Part shown: positions 16,814 through 25,580 of the stretch, piece by piece | Layout: every line of letters begins with the position of its first letter | Numbering within the stretch: the first letter of the stretch is position 1 | Source of the DNA: Amycolatopsis mongoliensis | GTDB lineage: Bacteria > Actinomycetota > Actinomycetes > Mycobacteriales > Pseudonocardiaceae | Reading direction: 5' to 3' | Assembly (NCBI RefSeq): GCF_030285665.1 | Contig: NZ_CP127295.1 | Location: 62,001 to 126,000, forward strand | Length of the DNA: 64,000 bases | The notes under the pieces: model-generated | Told to the model about the DNA's origin: nothing | Database searches by the model: none | Seen by the model: the letters and a program-made list of their open reading frames with translations, nothing else | Translations under genes and position numbers: made by a program

Positions 16814-18406
16814 GTGACAGTCACGTTCAACTCTGGTCCTTCCTCGACGTCCGCGCACGCGGGCCGTCCCGACCGTCGGCCGCGTCAGCGCCCCGCCGGT
16901 GGGGACACGCTGCGCGACGACGCGGTCGAGACGGTGGCGACCAGGACCTTCGCCGAGCTGGGCCTGCCGGAGCCGCTGCTCCGCGCGCTGGCCGAGGCCG
17001 GCATCACCAGCCCCTTCCCGATCCAGTCCGCGACCATCCCGGACGCCCTGGCCGGCCGCGACGTGCTGGGCCGCGCCCAGACCGGCTCCGGCAAGACCCT
17101 CGCCTTCGGCCTGGCCATGCTGGCCCGGCTCGCCGACGGCAAGGCCCGGCCGAAGCGCCCCCGCGCGCTGATCCTCGTCCCGACCCGCGAGCTGGCCATG
17201 CAGGTGGCCGACTCGCTGACCCCGCTGGCCAAGTCGCTCGGCCTGTGGTGCCGCACGGCCGTCGGCGGCATGGCCTTCGCCCGCCAGGCCGACGCGCTCT
17301 CCCGCGGCGTCGACCTGCTGATCGCCACCCCGGGGCGGCTGTCGGACCACGTCCGCCAGGGCACCGCGCACCTGGGCGACTGCAACTTCATCGCCCTCGA
17401 CGAGGCCGACCAGATGGCCGACATGGGCTTCATGCCGCAGGTCCGCGAGATCATGGACCTCACCCCGCCGGGCGGGCAGCGGCTGCTGTTCTCGGCGACG
17501 CTCGACGGTGACGTCAACCGCCTCGTGCGGCAGTACCTGAGCGACCCGGTCACGCACTCGGTCGCGCCGTCGACCGCGAGCGTGACGACCATGGACCACC
17601 ACGTGCTCCAGGTGTCGCACCAGGACAAGCAGGACATCATCACGCAGATCGGCGCCCGCGAGGGCCGCACGATCATGTTCGTCCGCACCAAGCACCACGT
17701 CGACCGCCTCACCGAGCGCCTGCGCGAGCAGGGCGTGAACGCGCAGGCCCTGCACGGCGGCAAGACGCAGGGGCAGCGCAACCGCGTCCTCGCCGACTTC
17801 AAGGAAGGCCACGCCCCGGTGCTGGTCGCCACGGACGTCGCCGCGCGCGGCATCCACGTCGACGACATCTCGCTGGTGCTGCACGTCGACCCGGCGGCCG
17901 ACCACAAGGACTACCTCCACCGCGCGGGCCGCACGGCGCGCGCCGGGGCGTCCGGTGTCGTCGTCACGCTGGTCACCAACGACCAGCGCCGCATGGTCAA
18001 GCGGATGACCGACCGGGCCGGCGTCCGCGCCGAGTCCACGATGGTCCGCCCGGGTGACGAAGCACTGAACCGCATCACCGGTGCCCGCGAGCCCAGCGGC
18101 GAGCCGGTCATCGAGCGCCGGCGCGAGAACCCGCGTCGCGGCGGCGGCGGTGGCTTCCGCGGCGACCGCGGTTACGGCGGCGCGAGCCGCGGTGGCTACC
18201 GCGGCGACCGCAGCCAGGGCGAGCGCGGCGGCAGCAGCTACGGCGGCGACCGCGGTGACCGCGGTGGCGACCGTGGCGGTTACGGCCAGCGCTCCGGCGA
18301 GGGTCGCCCCGGCGGCTTCGGCGGCCGCGGCCGTCAGCCCCGCTCCGGCAACGGCGGCGGCTACGGCCGCCCGAGCCGTGGCCCGCGTCGCGGCTACGAC
18401 AGCTGA
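16814..18406 (+). CDS. DEAD-box ATP-dependent RNA helicase
   Basis: 530 residues. Helicase motifs in order: the Q motif with GITSPFPIQ (63-71), Walker A AQTGSGKT (88-95), PTREL, DEAD (196-199), SAT, then TDVAARGIHVD and HRAGRTARAG in the second RecA lobe. The last ~100 residues (from about 430) are a disordered Gly/Arg/Ser tail rich in RGD and RGG steps, typical of actinobacterial RhlE/DeaD helicases that bind structured RNA during ribosome assembly or cold growth. GTG at 16814 was chosen because GAGAGG lies just upstream and the earlier ATG-type start adds only poorly conserved residues. A perfect terminator follows. Confidence 0.93.
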   Translation: MTVTFNSGPSSTSAHAGRPDRRPRQRPAGGDTLRDDAVETVATRTFAELGLPEPLLRALAEAGITSPFPIQSATIPDALAGRDVLGRAQTGSGKTLAFGLAMLARLADGKARPKRPRALILVPTRELAMQVADSLTPLAKSLGLWCRTAVGGMAFARQADALSRGVDLLIATPGRLSDHVRQGTAHLGDCNFIALDEADQMADMGFMPQVREIMDLTPPGGQRLLFSATLDGDVNRLVRQYLSDPVTHSVAPSTASVTTMDHHVLQVSHQDKQDIITQIGAREGRTIMFVRTKHHVDRLTERLREQGVNAQALHGGKTQGQRNRVLADFKEGHAPVLVATDVAARGIHVDDISLVLHVDPAADHKDYLHRAGRTARAGASGVVVTLVTNDQRRMVKRMTDRAGVRAESTMVRPGDEALNRITGAREPSGEPVIERRRENPRRGGGGGFRGDRGYGGASRGGYRGDRSQGERGGSSYGGDRGDRGGDRGGYGQRSGEGRPGGFGGRGRQPRSGNGGGYGRPSRGPRRGYDS

Positions 18407-18416
18407 GTTTCTCCCT

Positions 18417-18446
18417 GGAAGCCCCGGACCGCGGTCCGGGGCTTCC
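18417..18446 (+). terminator. Strong intrinsic-type terminator after helicase
   Basis: GGAAGCCCCGGACC (18417-18430) and its exact complement at 18433-18446 form a 14-bp stem with a 2-nt centre. It begins 10 bp after the helicase stop codon. The following GGCGTTT is only weakly T-rich. Confidence 0.75.
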
Positions 18447-18502
18447 GGCGTTTCCGGGCCCGCTTCCCGGTCGCGCGGAGCCCGGGTGGGAGACTGCGGG
18501 AC

Positions 18503-19678
18503 GTGACTACGCCGCCGACACTGCCGCCCGACGAGGTTTTCGACTGGCTCGACACCGAGGCGGAGAAGCGGGCGAACGCGGGGCTCGTGCGGCAGCTGCG
18601 GCCGCGTCCCGCCAAGGCGGACGAGCTGGACCTGGCCGGCAACGACTACCTCGGGCTGGCCCGTGACAAGCGCGTCGCCGGGGCTTCCGCGGCGGCCGCG
18701 CTGCGCTGGGGCGCCGGGTCGACCGGGTCACGGCTGGTCACCGGTTCGACCGAGCTGCACACCGAGCTGGAGCTGGAGCTCGCCCGGTTCTGCGGCGTGC
18801 AGGCGGCACTGGTGTTCTCGTCCGGGTTCACCGCGAACCTGGGCGCGGTGACGGCGCTGTCGGGGTCCGAGTCCGCGATCGTCACCGACAAGTACATCCA
18901 CGCGTCGCTGATCGAGGGCTGCCGGCTCTCGCGGGCCGACGTCGCCGCGGTCGCGCACGCAACGCCGTCGGCAATCAAGAACGCGCTGGCGACCCGGCGG
19001 AAGCCGCGGGCGCTGGTGGTGACCGACTCGGTGTTCTCGGTCGACGGCGACCTCGCCCCGCTCGGCGAGCTGGCGGGGATCTGCCGCGAGCACGGCGCGG
19101 CGATGGTGGTCGACGACGCGCACGGGTTCGGCATCCTGGGCGACGGCGGCCGCGGCGCGGTCCACGCGGCCGGGCTGGCGGGCGCGCCCGACGTCGTCAC
19201 GACGTTGACGCTGTCGAAGTCCCTCGGCGCTCAGGGCGGGGCGGTGCTGGGGCCGCGTCGGGTGATCAAGCACCTGATCGACACGGCTCGCAGCTTCATC
19301 TTCGACACCGCACTGGCGCCCGCGAGCGCCGCCGCCGCTTTGGCCGCGTTGCACGCGCTCAAGGAGGAGCCGGGGCTGGCGGAGAAGGTGCTGGAGAACG
19401 CGGGCAACCTGGCGATGTCGTTGCAGGCGGCCGGGTTGAAGGTGAGCCTGCCGGACGCCGCCGTGATCTCGGTTCAGGCGCCGTCCGCCGAGACGGCGGT
19501 GGCGTGGGCGGCGGCGTGCGCGGAGCAGGGCATCCGCGTCGGGTGCTTCCGGCCGCCGTCGGTGCCGGACGGCATTTCGCGGCTGCGGCTGACCGCACGG
19601 GCCGACCTCACGGAGTCCGATGTGGACCGCGCGGTGAAGGTGATCACGGCGACGGCTCCCCGCGGTGCGACCGCCTGA
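18503..19678 (+). CDS. bioF: 8-amino-7-oxononanoate synthase (KAPA synthase) or related alpha-oxoamine synthase
   Basis: 391 residues. PLP-dependent condensation of alanine with pimeloyl-ACP or -CoA is the BioF reaction in biotin synthesis. The aspartate that contacts the PLP ring is in VVDDAHGFG (204-210) and the Schiff-base lysine is Lys239 in TLSKSLGAQGG. GNDYLGL near residue 47 and STGSRLVTGST are also standard. No bioA, bioB or bioD lies in the window, so assignment to biotin rests on the protein family alone; a serine palmitoyltransferase-like role is possible. GTG start. A 21-bp tandem repeat follows the stop directly. Confidence 0.8.
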   Translation: MTTPPTLPPDEVFDWLDTEAEKRANAGLVRQLRPRPAKADELDLAGNDYLGLARDKRVAGASAAAALRWGAGSTGSRLVTGSTELHTELELELARFCGVQAALVFSSGFTANLGAVTALSGSESAIVTDKYIHASLIEGCRLSRADVAAVAHATPSAIKNALATRRKPRALVVTDSVFSVDGDLAPLGELAGICREHGAAMVVDDAHGFGILGDGGRGAVHAAGLAGAPDVVTTLTLSKSLGAQGGAVLGPRRVIKHLIDTARSFIFDTALAPASAAAALAALHALKEEPGLAEKVLENAGNLAMSLQAAGLKVSLPDAAVISVQAPSAETAVAWAAACAEQGIRVGCFRPPSVPDGISRLRLTARADLTESDVDRAVKVITATAPRGATA

Positions 19679-19804
19679 GCCGTACCCGGACGTTCGGCTC
19701 GCGTACCTGGAGGGTCGGCTCACGTGATTCCGGGCGGGACTCGCGTGATTGGGCGGGTATCTCGTGTGATCAGAGGGGCATCACGCGTGATTGGGGGGTC
19801 GACA
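19679..19804. repeat. Six-unit tandem repeat with exact 21-bp period
   Basis: From the base after the bioF stop, the sequence divides into six 21-bp units at 19679, 19700, 19721, 19742, 19763 and 19784. Four units share a core close to CGCGTGATTGGGCGGG; the first two begin CCGTACC and CGCGTACC. The period is constant while the units have diverged. The block fills the space between the bioF and convergent GNAT stop codons. Confidence 0.7.
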
Positions 19805-19808
19805 CGGG

Positions 19809-20243
19809 CTACTGCGGGAGGCGGCGCATGGTGATGTGCGGGATTCCGTCGTCGTCGACGTACTCCGCGCCTTCCGCGACGAAGCCGTAGCGCGCGTAGA
19901 AGCCTTGGACGTAGGTCTGGGCGTCCAGGACGTACTCGCCGGGGACCGTGAGGGCCGCGTCCATCAGCTGGGCCGCCAGGCCGCGGCCGCGGGCGGAGGC
20001 CGCCGTCACCACCCGGCCGATGCGGCGGACGCCGTCCGGGTCGAGGAGGACCCGCAGGTACGCCGTGACCCCGCCGTCGTCCTCGAACCACAGGTGGCGG
20101 GTGTCCGGCCGCAGGTCACGACCGTCCAGCTCGGGGTACGCCGCTTTCTGCTCCACCACGAACACGTCCACGCGCAGGCGGAGGATGTCGTGCAGCTGGG
20201 CGGCGGTCAGCTCGGGCCCGGTCGCGTCGTGCAGGGTCGGCAT
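19809..20243 (-). CDS. ElaA-like GNAT N-acetyltransferase
   Basis: 144 residues, the size of the single-domain ElaA group. It has RVDVFVVEQKAAYPELDGRD, in which V-F-V-V-E-Q is the family signature, and an acetyl-CoA loop in SARGRGLAAQLMDAAL. The end FYARYGFVAEGAEYVDDDGIPHITM is also characteristic. Acetyl acceptor is unknown. It is convergent with bioF across the 21-bp repeat, with only 4 bp between the last repeat unit and this gene's stop. Confidence 0.88.
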   Translation of the reverse strand: MPTLHDATGPELTAAQLHDILRLRVDVFVVEQKAAYPELDGRDLRPDTRHLWFEDDGGVTAYLRVLLDPDGVRRIGRVVTAASARGRGLAAQLMDAALTVPGEYVLDAQTYVQGFYARYGFVAEGAEYVDDDGIPHITMRRLPQ

Positions 20244-20261
20244 GCTCCCTGCTTATCACGC

Positions 20262-21077
20262 TCAGCCGAAGATGCGCGGCTTGGCCTGGGCCTCGATGTC
20301 GTCCGTGTACGCCGAGACGCGGGTGTAGACGCCCGGCTTGCCCGCCTTGCCGCAACCGTCACCGAACGACACGATCCCGATCAGCGTGTCGCCCACGACG
20401 AGCGGGCCGCCGGAGTCGCCCTGGCAGGCGTCGACGCCGCCCTCGGCGTACCCCGCGCAGACCATCGTCTTCTGGTCGTACACGGAGTAGTCGGAGCGGC
20501 AGGCGCTGTCCGACACCACCGGGACCTGGGCGCTGCGCAGGTAGTCGGAGCGGTCGCCGCCGTCGGCGACGCGGCCCCAGCCGAGCACCGTCGCTTGCGT
20601 GCCTTCGCGGTACGAAGCCGAGTCACCGTTGCCCGGCAGCTTCGCGGGCCGGTAGCCGAACTGGCCGCGGACGGTCATGACCGCGATGTCGTCGCCCTGC
20701 GTCGGGTCGGTGTAGCCCTTGCTGATCCAGACCTTCGACACGCTCAGGACGTCACCCTCGTCGGTGCGCTTGTCCTCCCGGCCGGCCACCACGCGGACGT
20801 CCTGCTTCGCGACCGCCTTGGCGCAGTGCGCCGCCGTCGCGACCGCCGTCGAGCTGACGATCACCGCGCCGCAGAACTGGTTCCCGCCCGAGTCGGTCAG
20901 GTACACCGCGTACGGGTGGTCCGAAAGGGACGCCTTGTCACCGCCCACGATCCGGGGCTGGTTGGCGGACGCCGGGTCCGCCGACGCCGTGCCGACCACG
21001 ACCGGGACGGCCACCGCCGCGACCGCGAGGAGCGCGCCGCTCGCGAGCAGCAGGGATCGGCGGGACTTCACGGACAT
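20262..21077 (-). CDS. Secreted trypsin-like serine protease (S1A)
   Basis: 271 residues. A signal peptide (basic MSVKSRR, hydrophobic 8-30) and a short propeptide lead to the activation site at IVGG (43-46). The triad is complete: His84 in TAAHC, Asp130 in DDIAV and Ser222 in GDSGGP. Asp216, six residues before the serine, occupies the trypsin specificity position, so cleavage after Lys/Arg is expected. Six cysteines can form the usual disulphides. The ATG at 21077 follows GAGGGGGAA at good spacing; earlier in-frame starts would put the signal peptide internally. The enzyme should be exported and mature by proteolysis. Confidence 0.93.
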   Translation of the reverse strand: MSVKSRRSLLLASGALLAVAAVAVPVVVGTASADPASANQPRIVGGDKASLSDHPYAVYLTDSGGNQFCGAVIVSSTAVATAAHCAKAVAKQDVRVVAGREDKRTDEGDVLSVSKVWISKGYTDPTQGDDIAVMTVRGQFGYRPAKLPGNGDSASYREGTQATVLGWGRVADGGDRSDYLRSAQVPVVSDSACRSDYSVYDQKTMVCAGYAEGGVDACQGDSGGPLVVGDTLIGIVSFGDGCGKAGKPGVYTRVSAYTDDIEAQAKPRIFG

Positions 21078-21258
21078 GGGACGTTCCCCCTCTTTCAAAA
21101 GCACGAGCAAGACCAGCACAAGACGAAGCACTCGGCACCCGGATGACTCCGGTGCGTGAACGAGCGGCGCTGAATACCCTAATCGGAGTGGGCCCGAAAC
21201 GGTGTCACTGAAACGGGTGGACTCCGCGCTCACCGAACGCTTCTGTCAGGCTGGAGGA

Positions 21259-22131
21259 ATGCGACGGACAGCGACGGCGGCCTGCGGGGCGGTCATGGCC
21301 CTCACACTGGCCGCCTGCACGTCGGAAGTCCCGCAAACCCCGCAGCCGGTGGCCGCGACGCCGTTCTCGACCGCGGTGGCCAAACCCCCCGCTCCGGTGA
21401 CTTCGGCGCCACCGGCGACGTCGAGCGCGCCTGCCGTCACCTGGCAGGTGGGTGCCCGTCCGCTCCCCCTCCGCCCGGACGGGTTCGGCGAGATCGAGCC
21501 GACGCCACCCGAACTGGTGAACCGGGCACTTCCGACAAAAGACCTCTTGCCGCCGCCGGAGAACGACAGGTACCAGGCGACGGTCAGCGCCGTGTCCGCC
21601 GACGTCCTCGCGCGCAGCACCTGGCAGCCCGCCTGCCCGGTCAAGGCCGGCGACCTGCGCTACCTGACGATGTCGTTCTGGGGTTTCGACGGCCGCGCGC
21701 ACACCGGGGAGATGCTGGTCAACGCGAAGGGCGCTGCCAGGATCACCCAGGTCTTCGGGCAGCTCTTCGCGGCGCGCTTCCCCCTGGAAGAGATGCGCGT
21801 GACCAGCCCCGAGGAGCTGACCGCGCCGCCGACCGGCGACGGCAACAACACCAGCGCGTTCGTCTGCCGCCCGGCGCGCGGACAGACGTCCTGGTCGGCG
21901 CACGCGTACGGGCTCGCGGTGGACGTCAACCCGTTCTGCAACCCCTACACCCAGGGCGACCTCGTGCTGCCCGAACTGGCTTCGGCCTACCTCGACCGGT
22001 CGCGTCGCCGACCGGGCATGGTCCTGGCCGGCGACGCGACCGTGCGCGCGTTCGCCGCGATCGGCTGGAGCTGGGGCGGCGCGTGGACCAGCCCGAAGGA
22101 CCGGATGCACTTCACCGGCAACGGCCACTGA
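21259..22131 (+). CDS. Lipoprotein M15-family peptidase (VanY/D-Ala-D-Ala carboxypeptidase-like)
   Basis: 290 residues. The lipobox LAAC puts the acylated cysteine at 20, after a short signal peptide, so the protein is anchored outside the membrane. A Pro/Ala/Thr-rich tether (25-100) leads to a peptidase domain with SAHAYGLAVDVN (zinc ligands His215, Asp222) and a closing DRMHF (His284). These are the M15 zinc ligands. The expected substrate is the stem peptide of peptidoglycan. ATG at 21259 has GGAGGA ahead of it. Upstream, GAAACGG occurs twice, 14 bp apart (21196-21216), in the gap shared with the divergent trypsin gene. Confidence 0.85.
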   Translation: MRRTATAACGAVMALTLAACTSEVPQTPQPVAATPFSTAVAKPPAPVTSAPPATSSAPAVTWQVGARPLPLRPDGFGEIEPTPPELVNRALPTKDLLPPPENDRYQATVSAVSADVLARSTWQPACPVKAGDLRYLTMSFWGFDGRAHTGEMLVNAKGAARITQVFGQLFAARFPLEEMRVTSPEELTAPPTGDGNNTSAFVCRPARGQTSWSAHAYGLAVDVNPFCNPYTQGDLVLPELASAYLDRSRRRPGMVLAGDATVRAFAAIGWSWGGAWTSPKDRMHFTGNGH

Positions 22132-22228
22132 CCACGTAATACGACGTTGAGCACAGGCGGGAACACCCGCCTCGCGCAGACGGTTGGCTAGGGTGAATCG
22201 ACCGGACCCCAGCCCCGCGGAGGATGCA

Positions 22229-23624
22229 GTGCCCCACTACGACCTGGTGATCGTCGGGACGGGATCGGGGAACTCCATCCTCGGCCCCGATTTCGCCGGC
22301 AAGAAGACGGCGATCGTGGAGAAGGGCACCTTCGGCGGGACCTGCCTGAACGTCGGCTGCATTCCGACGAAGATGTTCGTGTACGCCGCCGACGTCGCGT
22401 ACACGCCTTCGCACAGCGCGAAGTACGGCATCGACGAAGAGCTGAAGGGCGTGCGCTGGCGCGACATCCGCGACCGCATCTTCGGCCGGATCGACCCGAT
22501 CGCCGCGGGTGGCGCGGAGTACCGCCGCAGCCACGAGGACAACAAGAACGTCGACGTCTACGAAGGCACCGGCCGCTTCACCGGGCACAAGGAGCTGCGC
22601 GTCAGCTTCCCCGACGGCCGCCCCGACGAGGTGCTGACGGCCGACAAGTTCGTGCTGGCCGCCGGCGGGCGCCCGGTCATCCCGGACATCCCGGGCCTGG
22701 AGGGTGTCGACTACTCCACGTCCGACACGGTCATGCGGCTCGACGAGCTGCCCGAGCGCATCGTCATCCTCGGCGGCGGGTACATCGCGGCCGAGTTCGC
22801 GCACGTCTTCGCGTCGTTCGGCGTGCAGGTCACGCTCGTCAACCGCTCGGCGAGGCTGCTGCGCGGGGAGGACGAGGACGTCAGCGCGCGTTTCACCGAA
22901 CTGGCGTCGGAACGCTTCGACGTCCGCCTGGAGCGCAAGACCGTGCGCGCCCGCAAGACCGACACCGGCGTCGCGCTGGACCTCGAAGGCCCGCGGGGCG
23001 CCGAGACCGTCGAGGCCGACTTGCTGCTGATCGCCACCGGCCGGAAGCCGAACTCGGACCTGCTCGACGTCGCCGCCACCGGAGTGACCACAATGGACAG
23101 TGGGCACGTCGTCGTGGACGACTACCAGGAGACCGTGGTCGAGGGCATCTACGCGCTCGGCGACCTCTCCTCGCCGCACGAGCTGAAGCACGTCGCGAAC
23201 CACGAAGCCCGGGTGGTGCAGCACAACCTGCTGCACCCGGACGAGCGGATCACCGCCGACCACCGGTTCGTGCCGCACGCGGTGTTCACCCACCCGCAGG
23301 TCGCGTCGGTCGGGCTCACCGAGCAGAAGGCTCGCGAGAAGGGCGTCTCCTGATGTGACGTCCAAGCAGGACTACGCCGGGATCGCGTACGGCTGGGCGA
23401 TGGAGGACACCACGGGCTTCGCGAAGCTCCTGGCCGACCCGGCGACCGGGCAGCTGCTCGGCGCGCACATCATCGGGCCGCAGGCGTCGTCGGTGATCCA
23501 GCCGCTCATCCAGGCGATGAGTTTCGGCCTGAACGCGCACTCGATGGCGCGCGGGCAGTACTGGATCCACCCGGCGATGCCGGAGCTGGTCGAGAACGCC
23601 CTGCTCAACCTGCCGCTGGACTGA
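22229..23624 (+). pseudogene. mtr: Mycothione reductase, split by a single-base insertion
   Basis: An NADPH-dependent disulfide reductase that restores reduced mycothiol. The first 375 codons contain the FAD motif IVGTGSGN, the redox pair in GGTCLNVGC and the NADPH motif ILGGGYIAAEFA. The frame then stops at 23351-23353 (KGVS then TGA). Deleting G at 23352 turns TCC-TGA-TGT into TCC-TAT-GTG and restores [11 protein letters not shown], which continues to LNLPLD with the catalytic His in the YWIHPAMPE block. So one extra base separates two otherwise intact parts. It could be a genuine recent mutation or a sequencing error. GTG at 22229 has GCGGAGGAT upstream. Confidence 0.9.
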
Positions 23625-23631
23625 CGTAGGT

Positions 23632-23682
23632 CCGTGAATGTCGCATTGAGGGACTTGAAGTCCCTCAATGCGACATTCACGG
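23632..23682. repeat. Intergenic palindrome, family A copy 1
   Basis: A perfect inverted repeat with 24-bp arms (23632-23655 and 23659-23682) around TGA. The outer part reads CCGTGAATG and the inner part GAGGGACT. It lies between the convergent mtr and S1 protease genes and could end both transcripts. A second copy with paired changes is at 60490-60540. Confidence 0.9.
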
Positions 23683-23685
23683 CTT

Positions 23686-25491
23686 TCAGAGGGTGATCGA
23701 CCAGGTGTCCAGCGTGCCGGTGTCGCCGGGGCCGTAGTCGGTCACGCGCAGCTGCCACCGGCCGGCCGCCGGGGTCGCCGTCGCCGGCACGGTGAACGTC
23801 CGCGCACCACTCCACGGCGTGCACGTGCTGCCGCCGCTGTACTTGAGCGCGTACGCCTTGCCCTTCGGGTCCAGCAGCGTGATGCCGAGGTCTTCGGCGC
23901 ACGTGTGGCGGATGGTCAGCGAGACGCCGATCGTGGTGGCCGCGCTGCCGGTGAGCGTCGAGGCGATCGGGCTGAACACCTGCTGGTAGTCACGGATGGC
24001 GTAGTCGGTGTCGTCGGTCAGCGTCCGGCCGCCACCACCGGCCTGAGTCCGTGCGGACACCGCCGCGCTCGCGGGTGAAGCGTTCCCGGCAGCGTCCTTC
24101 GCCTTGACCGTGAACGAGTACGCCGTGTCCGGGTTCAGTCCGGTGACCGTGGCGCTGGTCCCCGCGACGCTCGTGGCGAGGGCGGAGCCGTTGTAGACGT
24201 CGTAGCCGGTGACGCCGACGTCGTCGGTCGACGCGTCCCACGCGAGCGAGACGCTGTCCGACGTCGTGCCGGTGGACCGCGGGTTGCCGGGCGCGCTCGG
24301 CGCCGTCGTGTCCCCGGTACCGCCGCTGGTGACCAGGGTGAGCTGCCACTTGTTCAGCGCCTCGATGACCGGCTGGAACATCGACAGGTCACCGTCGCCC
24401 GGGTTCTGGACGCACTGCGCCGGGCCGCCGTCGTGCAGGCCGGTGGCCTTGTCGCCGAGCAGCCACCCGCCGCCCGAATCGCCGCCGAGGGAACACGCGG
24501 TCGTCCAGGTCAGGTCGTCGATGATCAGGCCCCCGCCGTAGTCGACGGACTTGTGCGTGTACTTGACCTCGCCGCACTGCCAGTGCGAGGTGTTGCCGGA
24601 GTGGCACACGCGGTCGCCGACCATCGCCTCGGCGGCGCCGGTGAGCGTGACCGCCGGCTGGCCCCAGGTGTTGACCGACGCCGAAAGGTTCCAGGCCGCC
24701 TCCGTCACCGCGACGACGCCCATGTCGCCTTCGCGGGCGTTGACGCTGTGCGTGCCGCCGACGTTCGACGTGCCGATCCTGTTCTGCTGTCCCGAAGCGC
24801 CGTACGCGGCCTGGTCGCGGTCGTTCGTGCAGTGACCGGCCGTCAGGAAGTGCTTGGCACCGCCGGAATCCGTCGCCGGGAAGCCGACCGAGCAGTTGGA
24901 CTCGCTGCCCGGCCACCACGGGTTGCCGGTCTGGATCGTCCCCGACTGCTGCCGCGGCGACGTGGACGTCTCGGTGATCCGGACGCCGAGATCCTTGACG
25001 CGGGAAAGGAAACTGTCCGTCTCCGCGGTCTTCTTCGTCCGGTCGACGTTCACGCCGACCTCGTTGCCGCGGACGTCGACACCCCAGCCGTAGACGCCGG
25101 GGACGCCCTTGCCGACCAGCGCGCGGACGGCCGCGTCGGTGCGGTCCAGGTCGGCCTGGCTGCGGGCGACGACCCGGGCCGCGGCACCGGCCGCCCTGGC
25201 CTGGCCGGCGGCGCTCGACGAGGTGACGGCGACGGTCAGCTTCCCGGTCGTGGCGTCGAACCACTGCCCGGCCGACTGCTGCCGCACCGAAGCGGGCAGG
25301 GCGGCGGCCAGCCGGTGGGCGTCGTCCTGGGCGGTGAGCTGGGCGCGCGCCTGGTCCGCGGTGAGCCCGAAGGCGGCGGCCACGCCCGCCACCTCGGCGT
25401 CCGGGTGGGCCGGTGCCGCTTCGGCGGGCGCCAGGCCCAAGCCGAGCGCGGCCAAGGCGGCCACCCCCGTGACGGAAACGAATCTGCGCAT
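23686..25491 (-). CDS. Secreted S1 serine protease with prodomain, FN3 and P domains
   Basis: 601 residues. Signal peptide (1-26), then an alpha-lytic-protease-type prodomain to about 190 that should fold the enzyme and be cleaved. The chymotrypsin-fold domain has His220 (LTAGHC), Asp256 (EGDMGVV) and Ser339 (GGDSGGG), the streptogrisin pattern. A fibronectin type III module spans ~398-482. A proprotein-convertase P domain spans ~490-601 (DLGITLLDPKG, WQLRVTDYGPGDTG), probably for substrate or cell-wall binding. The gene starts 79 bp downstream of a TTAACAGTTAA palindrome shared with the neighbouring XRE regulator gene, pointing to control by that regulator. Confidence 0.93.
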   Translation of the reverse strand: MRRFVSVTGVAALAALGLGLAPAEAAPAHPDAEVAGVAAAFGLTADQARAQLTAQDDAHRLAAALPASVRQQSAGQWFDATTGKLTVAVTSSSAAGQARAAGAAARVVARSQADLDRTDAAVRALVGKGVPGVYGWGVDVRGNEVGVNVDRTKKTAETDSFLSRVKDLGVRITETSTSPRQQSGTIQTGNPWWPGSESNCSVGFPATDSGGAKHFLTAGHCTNDRDQAAYGASGQQNRIGTSNVGGTHSVNAREGDMGVVAVTEAAWNLSASVNTWGQPAVTLTGAAEAMVGDRVCHSGNTSHWQCGEVKYTHKSVDYGGGLIIDDLTWTTACSLGGDSGGGWLLGDKATGLHDGGPAQCVQNPGDGDLSMFQPVIEALNKWQLTLVTSGGTGDTTAPSAPGNPRSTGTTSDSVSLAWDASTDDVGVTGYDVYNGSALATSVAGTSATVTGLNPDTAYSFTVKAKDAAGNASPASAAVSARTQAGGGGRTLTDDTDYAIRDYQQVFSPIASTLTGSAATTIGVSLTIRHTCAEDLGITLLDPKGKAYALKYSGGSTCTPWSGARTFTVPATATPAAGRWQLRVTDYGPGDTGTLDTWSITL

Positions 25492-25569
25492 CGGTTTCTC
25501 CTCGGATCGGCGAGTGGAGTGCGCAGACCGTAGAACGCGGGAAACACCGGATTGAAGATCCGGAAGTCC

Positions 25570-25580
25570 TTAACAGTTAA
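25570..25580. promoter_or_regulatory. TTAACAGTTAA palindrome upstream of S1 protease
   Basis: A perfect palindrome (TTAAC-A-GTTAA) 79 bp upstream of the protease start. Its right half supplies the TAA stop of the XRE gene. The same 11 bases recur 38 bp upstream of the XRE start at 26512. Close by, CCGGAT and ATCCGG (25547-25563) form a second inverted repeat in the protease leader. Confidence 0.65.

Noticed and set aside
18503..19678. Biotin biosynthesis operon around bioF
   Set aside because: No bioA, bioB, bioC or bioD lies nearby, so only bioF is reported.
21196..21216. Sigma-E-like promoter from the GAAACGG direct repeat
   Set aside because: The spacing and missing GTT element do not fit the ECF consensus; it may be an operator but is too weak to call.
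22184..22228. Earlier GTG-type start for mycothione reductase
   Set aside because: It adds 15 residues with no family similarity, and a good ribosome-binding site (GCGGAGGAT) sits directly before the GTG at 22229.
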